A stretch of 64,000 bases of DNA, from NCBI GenBank assembly GCA_024233975.1, contig JACKOX010000004.1:1-64000 (forward strand). Reading direction: 5' to 3'. The notes beneath the pieces were generated by a model that saw nothing but the letters and a program-made list of their open reading frames with translations, was not told where the DNA came from and made no database searches. How positions within the stretch are numbered: position 1 is the first letter of the stretch; each line of letters opens with the position of its first letter. This DNA comes from Rhodanobacteraceae bacterium. Lineage in GTDB: Bacteria; Pseudomonadota; Gammaproteobacteria; Xanthomonadales; Xanthomonadaceae. Of the stretch, positions 51,871 to 59,886 are shown piece by piece. The position numbers and the translations under genes are program-made.

Positions 51871-53892
51871 CTATTTCACGCCATTCATCATCCGCTTCAG
51901 CCATGGCGAGGCGATCAGGAAGGCCACGCCGAACCCGATACCAAGAGCGGTCAGCAGCCAGAACAGGTGCGCGTATTTGGCGCCACCTTCCGCCATGTCC
52001 AGCGTGGCGCCGTCGGCCACGTCCAGGGCGGCCAGTTTGCCGAGCAGGGCGGCTAGGATTTCCGAGAAGGCGGTGGCAAGGAACCAGGTTCCCATCATCA
52101 GGCTGACCACGCGTGGCACAGCCAGTTGGGTGACCGCTGATAGTCCCACCGGTGATACGCACATTTCGCCGATTTCGAGCACGAAGTAGGCCAGTACCAG
52201 CCACCACACGCTGGCGAGTTGCCCACTGGTACCCGCGGATTCGGAGGCGATCGCCAGCGGGATGAAGGCGAGACCGGCGACGATCAGTCCGAATGCGGAT
52301 TTCACCGGCTTGGATGGATCCATGCCGCGGCGATCCAGCCACGCCCACAGGGCGCCGAAGATTGGTGCCAGCAGCACGATGAACAGGGCGCCGAGATAGG
52401 TCAGCGAACCAGCGGTCTGCGGCAGGACCAGCATGTCGCGCAACATGAATACGAGGATCACGGCCAGCGCACCACCGAAAAGCCACTTTGGCAGTGCGGA
52501 GTCGGGGTTGATCTCTGATCGCTGTGCAGAGATCACAAATGCCAGCGGTGCCAGCAACAGCGATACCGTTGACCACGGCGCGCTCTTCATGAAGGCAACG
52601 AGATCGGACAGGAACCCGCCACTCCAGTCGGGCATGGCCTGTTCCTGCACCAGTGACGGCACGATGTCCTTTGTCAGCAAGCGATCGGTGAAGGTGACCC
52701 AGCTGCCGTAGGTCTGCTCGTACAGCGTGAAGAACACCAGTGCCGCGAAGATGAGCACCATCATGGCCGACATGCGCTGTGCCTGGACACGCGTGCAGCC
52801 CCGGGTGACAAAACCGACGTACCAGAAGGCTACCAACAGGAAAACCAGGAGCATCATTGCCAGGGCGATGGTGGTTTCGTCGATGAAGAACTGCAGCACG
52901 CCTGAGCGGTCACTGGCCCAAACGAGTGCGGCCGCCAGCAGCGCGAATATCCCCATCGAAGGCAGCCAGCTGGCGAATGGCGATGATTCCTCACCGCGGC
53001 GAGATGACTGCCACATCGACCAGCCGATGGCGGAAAGCGACACCACGGCCACCACGAAAAGGGTCGTTACCATGTCTGGGGTCAGCTTGATTGCCGTTAC
53101 CGCATGCATCAGCCAGGCAACCGGCAACAGGCCGACGATGGCAAGCACGTAGATCAGCCATTCGCGCGGCAGGCCGGCGAACCGCTCGCGAAGGCGCGCA
53201 GGATCGGGCGCTTCGGCAAGTCCATGCAGGTAGCGTTGGCCCCAGAGGAACTGCGCCAGGCCAAGCAACATGCCGATGCCGGCGGCACCGAAGCCCCAGC
53301 TCCAGCCCAGTGTCTGGCCGAGGTAGCCGCAGACCACCGATGCGAACAGGGCGCCAAGATTGATGCCCGCGTAGAACAGCGAGAAGCCCGAATCGCGACG
53401 CGGATCGCCCTCGGCGTAGAGCTTGCCAACGATGGTGGAGATATTGGGCTTCAGGAAGCCGACGCCCATGATGATCAGTGCCAGCGAAAAATACAGCGAC
53501 CATAGCGCCGGCTGATCCTGCACCAGTACGCCATTCACCATCTGCGCTGGCTCGCCCTCAATCGTCATGCCGAGATGTCCGGCACAAAGCAGCAGACCAC
53601 CGAAGATCACCGCGCGGCGCATACCCAGATAGCGGTCGGCCAGCACACCGCCGATGACGGGAAGACAGTAAACCAGTCCACCGTAGGCACCGAGGATGTC
53701 GAGGCCGGCGCGGTCGCCGAAACCATGGTGCTGCATCAAGTACAGCAGCAGCAGAGCCTTCATGCCGTAGAAGGAAAAACGCTCCCACATCTCGGTGAAA
53801 AAGCACACGTAGACACCCTTGGGGTGCCCGAACAGTTCGTTTCGCGGGTCGCGGAGAGATGGGTCGGAGGGCAGCGTGACGGCGTCGGTCAT
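51871..53892 (-). CDS. POT-family proton-coupled di/tripeptide transporter
   Basis: This 673-residue inner-membrane transporter of the major facilitator superfamily imports di- and tripeptides with protons. The N-terminus has the hallmark FFTEMWERFSFYGMKALLLLYL (ExxER near residues 35-39 for proton coupling), then GAYGGLVYCLPVIGG and ADRYLGMRRAV. FYAGINLGALFASVVCGYLG is the PTR2 signature, and EMCVSPVGLSAVTQLAP-like sequence (EMCVSPVGLSAVTQLAVPR) closes the family pattern. It is longer than the E. coli DtpA type (500) and has about 14 helices plus an extended loop near 430-470. ATG 53892 was preferred to an in-frame TTG at 53913. It is divergent from the OPT transporter. Confidence 0.92.
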   Translation of the reverse strand: MTDAVTLPSDPSLRDPRNELFGHPKGVYVCFFTEMWERFSFYGMKALLLLYLMQHHGFGDRAGLDILGAYGGLVYCLPVIGGVLADRYLGMRRAVIFGGLLLCAGHLGMTIEGEPAQMVNGVLVQDQPALWSLYFSLALIIMGVGFLKPNISTIVGKLYAEGDPRRDSGFSLFYAGINLGALFASVVCGYLGQTLGWSWGFGAAGIGMLLGLAQFLWGQRYLHGLAEAPDPARLRERFAGLPREWLIYVLAIVGLLPVAWLMHAVTAIKLTPDMVTTLFVVAVVSLSAIGWSMWQSSRRGEESSPFASWLPSMGIFALLAAALVWASDRSGVLQFFIDETTIALAMMLLVFLLVAFWYVGFVTRGCTRVQAQRMSAMMVLIFAALVFFTLYEQTYGSWVTFTDRLLTKDIVPSLVQEQAMPDWSGGFLSDLVAFMKSAPWSTVSLLLAPLAFVISAQRSEINPDSALPKWLFGGALAVILVFMLRDMLVLPQTAGSLTYLGALFIVLLAPIFGALWAWLDRRGMDPSKPVKSAFGLIVAGLAFIPLAIASESAGTSGQLASVWWLVLAYFVLEIGEMCVSPVGLSAVTQLAVPRVVSLMMGTWFLATAFSEILAALLGKLAALDVADGATLDMAEGGAKYAHLFWLLTALGIGFGVAFLIASPWLKRMMNGVK

Positions 53893-54063
53893 GGGTGAAT
53901 CCGGTGCGGACAATCGAGCGAGTATGCCAGCCGCCCGGCGACAACCCCAATCCGTGGCTTGCGCGTTGGCGCCGGATCAGTCGCCCGCCACGCGCCTGTC
54001 GGCTATGCTCGACGCTTGGTTCGGCCAGCGGGTCGGCCAGTGCCAACCGGGGAGTTCTCCAAC

Positions 54064-56007
54064 ATGAGTCAAGCACAGCCCATGCCGCAGCTAACCGTCC
54101 GTGCGGTGCTGCTCGCCATCGTTCTTGCCGTGATTCTTGCGGCGGCCAACGCCTATCTCGGCCTGTTCGCCGGCCTGACCATCGCCACGGCGATTCCAGC
54201 GGCCGTGGTCTCGATGGGCGTGCTGCGTCTCTTGGGTGGAGGCAGCATCCTTGAAAACAACATCGTGCAGACTGGTGCCTCGGCGGGCTCATCGATTGCA
54301 GCCGGCGTGATTTTCACCATTCCTGCCCTGATCATCCTCGGCTACTGGCAGGACTTCCGCTACTCCTGGGTGCTGGCCATTGCCGGTCTGGGCGGCCTGC
54401 TCGGCGTGCTGTTCTCGGTGCCGTTGCGTCGCTCGATGATCGTCGAGGAGCCGCTGCCATTCCCGGAAGGCAAGGCGGCGGCCGAAGTGCTGAAGGCGGG
54501 CGAGAACCCCGGGCCCGGTTTGCGCATTCTGGCGTTCTCGGCAGCGATTGGCGGATTTCTGAAGGCTGCTGCGGCCAGCGGCATGCGGCTGATTCCCGAC
54601 AGTGCGGCGGGTGCGGGCTTTTTCGGCAAGTACCTTGGCTACATGGGCACCAACCTGTCGCCGGCACTGTTGGGCGTGGGCTACATCGTTGGCCTGAACA
54701 TCGGCATCGTGGTGGTGTCGGGCGGCATCCTGTCGTGGAACATCGCCATTCCTCTGTATCACGCGCTGTTCCTGGACAGCGATCCGGTGCTGGCGCAGAG
54801 CATCGCCGGTGCGGGCGCGGAAGACGCCGCCTTCGCCATCTGGTCGGCGAAGATCCGCTACCTCGGCGTCGGCTGCATGCTGATCGGCGCGGTGTGGACG
54901 CTGTTCTCGCTGCGCAAATCGTTGATTTCGGGCATCAAGAGCGGTCTGTCCGCTGCACGTAGCAGCAACAGCTCGCAGGTGGTGCATCACACCGAGCGCG
55001 ACCTGCCAATGAAGTGGATGTTGATGGCGCTGCTGCTGTTCACGCTGCCGCTGCTCGCGTTGTACCAGGCCATCGTCGGCCAGTGGTTCGTCAGCATTCC
55101 GATGACCATCATCATGATCGTTGCCGGTTTCCTGTTCGTCTCGGTGTCGGCATATCTCGCCGGTCTGGTGGGATCGTCGAACAATCCGGTGTCGGGCATC
55201 ACCATCGCCACCATCCTCTTTGCGTCGGTGGTGCTGGTGTTCCTGCTGGGCAGCGATTCGCCGATTGGCCCGGTGGCCGCGATCATGATTGGTGCCGTGG
55301 TCTGCTGCGCGGCGGCGGTGGGTGGTGACAACCTGCAGGATCTGAAGGCCGGCTATCTGGTCGGCGCCACGCCGTGGAAGCAGCAGCTGATGCTGGGCGT
55401 CGGTGCGTTTTCCTGCGCACTGATCATGGCGCCGGTGCTGAACCTGCTGGCACAGGCCTACGGCATTGGTGCGCCGACTGCCGAGCACCCGAATGCCTTG
55501 TCCGCACCGCAGGCCACGCTGATGGCGTCGGTGGCCAAGGGCATGTTCGGCGGCGACCTGCCATGGACCATGATCGCCATCGGCGGCGGCGTCGGTGCAG
55601 TGATCATCGCCATCGACGAATGGCTGAAGGCGCGTGGTTCCAGCTTCCGCGTGCCGGTGCTGGCGGCAGCCATCGGCATCTACCTGCCGCTGGAACTGAT
55701 GACGCCGATCTTCCTTGGCGGCCTGCTGGCGCACTTCGTCGAGAAGGCGCGAGGCCTCAAGCCTGGCGACGAGGAAGCCCGCGATCGCATCCATCGTCCG
55801 GGCACGCTGTTCGCTGCAGGCCTGATCACCGGCGAAGCGCTGATGGGCATCGCCATCGCCATTCCCATCGTGGTGACCGAGCGCTCGGACGTGCTGGCGC
55901 TGCCGCCATCGCTGCAGTTCGGCAAATACGTGGGTCTGGTGGTGCTGGCGGTGGTCGCCTGGCTGCTCTATCGCAGCTCTACGCGCTCTGCCATGGCGCG
56001 TGAGTAG
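54064..56007 (+). CDS. OPT-family oligopeptide transporter
   Basis: This 647-residue, highly hydrophobic protein has about 14-16 membrane helices. Family features include the start TVRAVLLAIVLAVILAAANAYLGLFAGLTI, GGSILENNIVQTGASAGSSIAAG, LPFPEGKAAAEVLKAGE, SSNNPVSGITIATI and GGDNLQDLKAGYLVGATPWK. Bacterial OPT proteins transport oligopeptides or metal chelates. GGGGAG precedes ATG 54064; the frame continues upstream without homology. Its neighbours are a divergent POT transporter and a downstream exported S9 peptidase, which together suggest peptide scavenging. Confidence 0.92.
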   Translation: MSQAQPMPQLTVRAVLLAIVLAVILAAANAYLGLFAGLTIATAIPAAVVSMGVLRLLGGGSILENNIVQTGASAGSSIAAGVIFTIPALIILGYWQDFRYSWVLAIAGLGGLLGVLFSVPLRRSMIVEEPLPFPEGKAAAEVLKAGENPGPGLRILAFSAAIGGFLKAAAASGMRLIPDSAAGAGFFGKYLGYMGTNLSPALLGVGYIVGLNIGIVVVSGGILSWNIAIPLYHALFLDSDPVLAQSIAGAGAEDAAFAIWSAKIRYLGVGCMLIGAVWTLFSLRKSLISGIKSGLSAARSSNSSQVVHHTERDLPMKWMLMALLLFTLPLLALYQAIVGQWFVSIPMTIIMIVAGFLFVSVSAYLAGLVGSSNNPVSGITIATILFASVVLVFLLGSDSPIGPVAAIMIGAVVCCAAAVGGDNLQDLKAGYLVGATPWKQQLMLGVGAFSCALIMAPVLNLLAQAYGIGAPTAEHPNALSAPQATLMASVAKGMFGGDLPWTMIAIGGGVGAVIIAIDEWLKARGSSFRVPVLAAAIGIYLPLELMTPIFLGGLLAHFVEKARGLKPGDEEARDRIHRPGTLFAAGLITGEALMGIAIAIPIVVTERSDVLALPPSLQFGKYVGLVVLAVVAWLLYRSSTRSAMARE

Positions 56008-56142
56008 GCCGCCAGCCATCATCCTTTGGTCGTAACGGCGACGGCGGCCTGTGACGCCGTCGCCACTCCCGCATCCGCGCTTTTGCCCGCAGACCGCCGG
56101 ACCACTAACATGGCGGTTTGGTCCCAACGCAGGAGAATCGCC

Positions 56143-58191
56143 ATGCGGCGCGTCCTTACCCTTGCCCTCGGCGTTTCGCTGGCTGGCGCAGCTGTCGCCG
56201 AGCCACGCGGCTTCACCGCTACCGATCTGGTCCAACTGGATCGCGTCGGCAGTCCGGCGCTGTCGCCCGACGGCAAGACCGTTGCCTACACCCTGCGCGA
56301 GGCCGACCTCGTCGCCAACAAGGCACGCACCGGACTTTGGCGCGTGCCCGTGGCCGGCGGCGCGCCGCAGCGGCTGACCGGCACCAGCAGCACCGACGTC
56401 GAGCCGCAGTGGTCGGCGGATGGTCAGTGGCTGTATTTCCTGTCGACGCGCTCGAGTTCGATGCAGGTCTGGCGCCTGCCGATGGCCGGCGGCGAAGCGC
56501 AGCAGGTCACCGACTACCCGCTGGACATCGGCAGCTACAAACTGTCGCCGAGCGGCAAGGCACTGGCGCTGAGCATGGACGTGTTCGTCGGCTGCGACAC
56601 GCTGGAATGCACCACCGCCAAGCTGCAGAAGCAGCCGGGCGACAAGACCAGCGGCATGGTCTACGATGGCGTGTTCATGCGCCACTGGGATACCTGGAGC
56701 GACGGTCGTCGCAGCCAGCTGTTCTACACGCCGCTGGATGCCTACGGCCAGACCGCGGACGAACCGATCCGCATCAGTGGTGGGCTCGACGGCGACGTGC
56801 CTTCAAAACCCTTTGGTGACGCCAGCGAATATGCCTTTGCGCCGGACGGCAAGTCCGTGGTGTTCTCCATGCGCGTGGCGGGCAGGGAAGAAGCCTGGTC
56901 GACCAATTTCGATCTGTATCGTGCCGGTCTTGATGGCAAGGCTGCGCCGAAGAACCTCACCGAAGCCAACAAGGCCTGGGACACCGCGCCGGTGTTCAGT
57001 GCCGATGGCAAGTCCCTGTACTACCTGGCGATGAAGCGCCCCGGTTTCGAGGCTGACCGCTTCGCGATCATGGCGATGCCCGTCGGCGGTGGTACGCCGC
57101 GTGAAATCGCGCCCGACTGGGATCGCTCCGCCGGTGGCATGAGCCTGTCGCCGGATGGCAAGTTGCTGTACGTCACGGCCGATGACTTGGGCCAGCATCC
57201 GCTGTTCGCGGTGTCGATTGCCGATGGCAGCGTGAAGCGCGTGGCCGATCGCGGCACGATTGCCGGCTACAGCGTTGGCAAGGCCGGCATCGTGCTGGCC
57301 CGCGACACCCTGACCGCAGCGGCTGACCTGTACTTCGAGCCGGCCACCGGTGGCGCCGAACGCCAGCTGACCGACGTGAACAAGGCGCGACTGGCCGACG
57401 TCCGCTTTGGCGACTACCAGCAGTTCAGCTTCAGCGGCTGGAACGACGAGACCGTGCACGGCTATGTGGTGAAGCCGTGGAATTACCAGAAGGGTCGCAA
57501 GTATCCGGTGGCTTTCATCATCCATGGTGGCCCGCAGGGCTCGATGGGTGACCACTTCCACTACCGCTGGAATCCGCAGACCTATGCCGGCCAGGGCATG
57601 GCGGTGGTGTTTATCGATTTTCACGGTTCCAGCGGCTACGGACAGGCCTTCACCGACGCGATCAGCCAGCATTGGGGCGATCGCCCGCTGGAAGACCTGC
57701 AGAAGGGCTGGGCTGCGGCGCAGACGCAGTTCGATTTCCTTGATGGTGATCGCGCCTGTGCGCTGGGCGCCAGCTACGGCGGCTACATGACCTACTGGAT
57801 CGCAGGCGTATGGAACCAGCCGTGGAAATGCTTTGTCGATCATGACGGCGTCTTCGACAACCGCATGATGGGCTACGCCACCGAAGAACTGTGGTTCAGC
57901 GAGTGGGAGAACGGCGGCACGCCGTACGACAACCCGGAAGGCTACGAGAAGTTCAATCCGATCAATCACGTGAAGGACTGGCGCGTGCCTATGCTGGTGA
58001 TCCACGGCGAGCTGGACTACCGCATTCCGTCCTCGCAGGGCATGGCCGCGTTCACCGCGCTGCAGCGCAAGGGCATTCCCAGCCAGTTCCTGTATTTCCC
58101 GGACGAGAACCATTGGGTGCTGAAGCCGCAGAACAGCGTGCAATGGCATGAATCGGTCAATGCCTGGTTGAAGCGCTGGACGGCGGACTAA
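56143..58191 (+). CDS. Secreted S9-family prolyl oligopeptidase-like peptidase
   Basis: This 682-residue serine peptidase has a signal peptide at 1-19 (GVSLAGAAVA). Residues about 20-420 form a WD40-like beta-propeller with repeated SPDGK motifs. The alpha/beta-hydrolase domain has the nucleophile in ALGASYGGYMTYW (Ser near 544), Asp in HGELDYRIPSSQG and His in PDENHWVLKP. This fits S9B/C enzymes such as dipeptidyl peptidase 5 or acylaminoacyl peptidase, acting in the periplasm on short peptides. AGGAG lies 7 bases before ATG 56143. It follows the OPT transporter on the same strand. Confidence 0.92.
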   Translation: MRRVLTLALGVSLAGAAVAEPRGFTATDLVQLDRVGSPALSPDGKTVAYTLREADLVANKARTGLWRVPVAGGAPQRLTGTSSTDVEPQWSADGQWLYFLSTRSSSMQVWRLPMAGGEAQQVTDYPLDIGSYKLSPSGKALALSMDVFVGCDTLECTTAKLQKQPGDKTSGMVYDGVFMRHWDTWSDGRRSQLFYTPLDAYGQTADEPIRISGGLDGDVPSKPFGDASEYAFAPDGKSVVFSMRVAGREEAWSTNFDLYRAGLDGKAAPKNLTEANKAWDTAPVFSADGKSLYYLAMKRPGFEADRFAIMAMPVGGGTPREIAPDWDRSAGGMSLSPDGKLLYVTADDLGQHPLFAVSIADGSVKRVADRGTIAGYSVGKAGIVLARDTLTAAADLYFEPATGGAERQLTDVNKARLADVRFGDYQQFSFSGWNDETVHGYVVKPWNYQKGRKYPVAFIIHGGPQGSMGDHFHYRWNPQTYAGQGMAVVFIDFHGSSGYGQAFTDAISQHWGDRPLEDLQKGWAAAQTQFDFLDGDRACALGASYGGYMTYWIAGVWNQPWKCFVDHDGVFDNRMMGYATEELWFSEWENGGTPYDNPEGYEKFNPINHVKDWRVPMLVIHGELDYRIPSSQGMAAFTALQRKGIPSQFLYFPDENHWVLKPQNSVQWHESVNAWLKRWTAD

Positions 58192-58213
58192 GAAAGCGAA
58201 AGGAAGCGATTGA

Positions 58214-58966
58214 GTGGGCGAGCCTGCAAAAGTCATCGATCTTGGCGAGCTGCGACGCAGTTGCGCCAGCTGCACCCTGCAGCAGTTGTGCATGCCGGCG
58301 GCGATGGATGCCGCCGAGGTCGAACGGCTCGACCGTGTGGTCCGCAGCAAGCGCCCGCTGAGCCGGGGTGAACTGCTTTATCGGCAGGGCGAGCCGATGC
58401 GCTCGCTCTACGTGTCGCGCGATGGTGCCTTCAAGACCACGGCGACCGATGCGGATGGCAATGCGCAGGTGCTGGGCATCCACCTGTCGGGCGAGATCAT
58501 TGGTCTGGATGGCTTTGGCAGCGGCTACCACCAGACCGATGCCGAAGCTCTGCAGGCGGCGTCGGTCTGTGAACTGCCGCTGGAGCGGCTTGAATCACTG
58601 CTCGCCCAGCTGCCCAGCCTGCAGCGCCAGGTGCTTCGCGTGGTCGGGCGCGGGCGCGACCAGGACCAGTCGCATCTGGAGATCCTCGGTCGGCGCCATG
58701 CCGACGAGCGCATGCTGCTGTTCCTACACAGCCTGCGCGAACGCTATCGCCTGCTGAGCCGCGATCCGGATCGCATCACGCTGCCGATGAGTCGTGAGGA
58801 CATGGCCAGTTACCTCGGCGTCGTGCTGGAAACCGTCAGCCGCTCGCTGGGCCGCCTGCAGGACGAAGGCCTGATCCACGTGCGTGGCCGCCAGCTGCAG
58901 ATCCTGGATGCCGAACGGCTGGCCGAACGCGTCCACGGGGAAGCCGCGCGTCGCGCAGGTACCTAG
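58214..58966 (+). CDS. fnr: FNR-type oxygen-sensing transcription regulator
   Basis: This 250-residue CRP/FNR-family regulator has an intact iron-sulfur set: CASCTLQQLC at 17-26 (C17, C20, C26) and C119 in ASVCELP, matching the spacing of E. coli FNR C20, C23, C29 and C122. It should bind a 4Fe-4S cluster and dimerise when oxygen is low. The DNA-binding helix reads LETVSRSLGRLQ, where the E-x-x-S-R pattern indicates FNR-box recognition (TTGAT-N4-ATCAA). The start is GTG 58214 with AGGAAG upstream. It is convergent with the cbb3 oxidase maturation genes, which are classical FNR/Anr targets. Confidence 0.93.
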   Translation: MGEPAKVIDLGELRRSCASCTLQQLCMPAAMDAAEVERLDRVVRSKRPLSRGELLYRQGEPMRSLYVSRDGAFKTTATDADGNAQVLGIHLSGEIIGLDGFGSGYHQTDAEALQAASVCELPLERLESLLAQLPSLQRQVLRVVGRGRDQDQSHLEILGRRHADERMLLFLHSLRERYRLLSRDPDRITLPMSREDMASYLGVVLETVSRSLGRLQDEGLIHVRGRQLQILDAERLAERVHGEAARRAGT

Positions 58967-58990
58967 CAGCGGCCTGCATCGTTTGTCGTA

Positions 58991-59707
58991 TCAGGTCGGG
59001 ACGCTGCAGCCCAGCGCCGACAGCACGCCGTGCAGGGCCTGGACCTGCATCAGCCACGGGCTTCCCGCGGTGATCAGTCCCGACAACACTAGCAGCGCGG
59101 CGGCGCCCCGGCGTGGCCAGCCACGCTGCATTGCGCGCATCGCACGGGCTCCGGACCAGGTCAGTGGCACCATCATCGGCAACGTGCCGAGGCCGAACAC
59201 CGCCATCAGCAGCGCGCCGTTCAGCGTGTCGGCCTGGAACCAGGCGGCCATCAGCATGGTGCTGCTGAGGCCACAGGGTAGCCAGCCCCAGAGCAGCCCG
59301 AGGCAGAGACGCTTCCAGCTGCGATCGGCGGGTAGCAGCGTTCGGCTCAGTGGGGCCAGCCGCTTCCATATGGCGTTGCCGGGGCGGTTGAGAAAGGCGA
59401 GGCGCCCGCGGCTGTCGATCAGTCGCAGTCCGGCGATGACCAGCACAAGTCCCAGCAGCACGCGCAGCGCGATGCCCAGCGAGGGCGAGCGGAAGGTCTG
59501 CAGCAGCACCGCGCCGAGCAGGCCCACCAGCAGGCCGGCCAGCGCATAGCCGCCGATCCGTCCCAGGTTGAACTGCAGCGCTGCGGTCCAGCCCGGCTGG
59601 CTGGAACCGAGGCCGGTGGCAATGCCCCCGCACATCGCCGCGCAGTGCACGCTGCCGACCAGTCCCGCCAGCAGCGCCGCCGTCATGACGACCAGATCAA
59701 CCGGCAT
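58991..59707 (-). CDS. TauE/SafE-like (DsbD_2) membrane protein of the cco cluster
   Basis: This 238-residue protein has about six membrane helices. Two conserved motifs face each other in the fold: GSVHCAAMCGGI near the N-terminus and WGWLPCGLSSTML in the middle, with cysteines suited to thiol chemistry or copper handling. Members annotated as sulfite exporter TauE/SafE or DsbD_2 commonly sit at the end of ccoGHIS operons. The ATG at 59707 lies 2 bases after the ccoS stop, so it is cotranscribed. A role in copper delivery or redox maintenance for cbb3 oxidase is inferred from context. Confidence 0.88.
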   Translation of the reverse strand: MPVDLVVMTAALLAGLVGSVHCAAMCGGIATGLGSSQPGWTAALQFNLGRIGGYALAGLLVGLLGAVLLQTFRSPSLGIALRVLLGLVLVIAGLRLIDSRGRLAFLNRPGNAIWKRLAPLSRTLLPADRSWKRLCLGLLWGWLPCGLSSTMLMAAWFQADTLNGALLMAVFGLGTLPMMVPLTWSGARAMRAMQRGWPRRGAAALLVLSGLITAGSPWLMQVQALHGVLSALGCSVPT

Positions 59708-59709
59708 GC

Positions 59710-59886
59710 TCAGTCGTCGTCGGCACGCGGTTTGGTGTCCGGGCGATGATCGCCGTCGGCGAGGATGTCGATCGACGGTGTGTCGAGGTCGTCGAATTGC
59801 CCGGAGCGGACCGCCCAGATGAAGGCGCCGATGGCGACGGCCAGCAGGAACAGGCTGATCGGTACCAGCACCAGCAGGATGTTCAT
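59710..59886 (-). CDS. ccoS: cbb3-type cytochrome oxidase assembly protein CcoS
   Basis: This is a 58-residue protein found by reading between ccoI and the TauE-like gene. It starts MNILLVLVPISLFLLAVAIG, a single N-terminal membrane helix, continues AFIWAVRSGQFDDLDTP, the signature tail of CcoS, and ends in an acidic stretch. ATG 59886 overlaps the ccoI stop (ATGA). CcoS is needed for cofactor insertion into the cbb3 oxidase catalytic subunit. The motif (WAVxSGQFDDLDTP) is unmistakable despite the short length. Confidence 0.95.
   Translation of the reverse strand: MNILLVLVPISLFLLAVAIGAFIWAVRSGQFDDLDTPSIDILADGDHRPDTKPRADDD

Noticed and set aside
54289..56685. Minus-strand open frame of 798 codons opposite the OPT transporter and the S9 peptidase start
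   Set aside because: The product is His/Gln/Arg-rich low-complexity sequence, the mirror of a hydrophobic membrane protein, and the plus-strand genes are certain.
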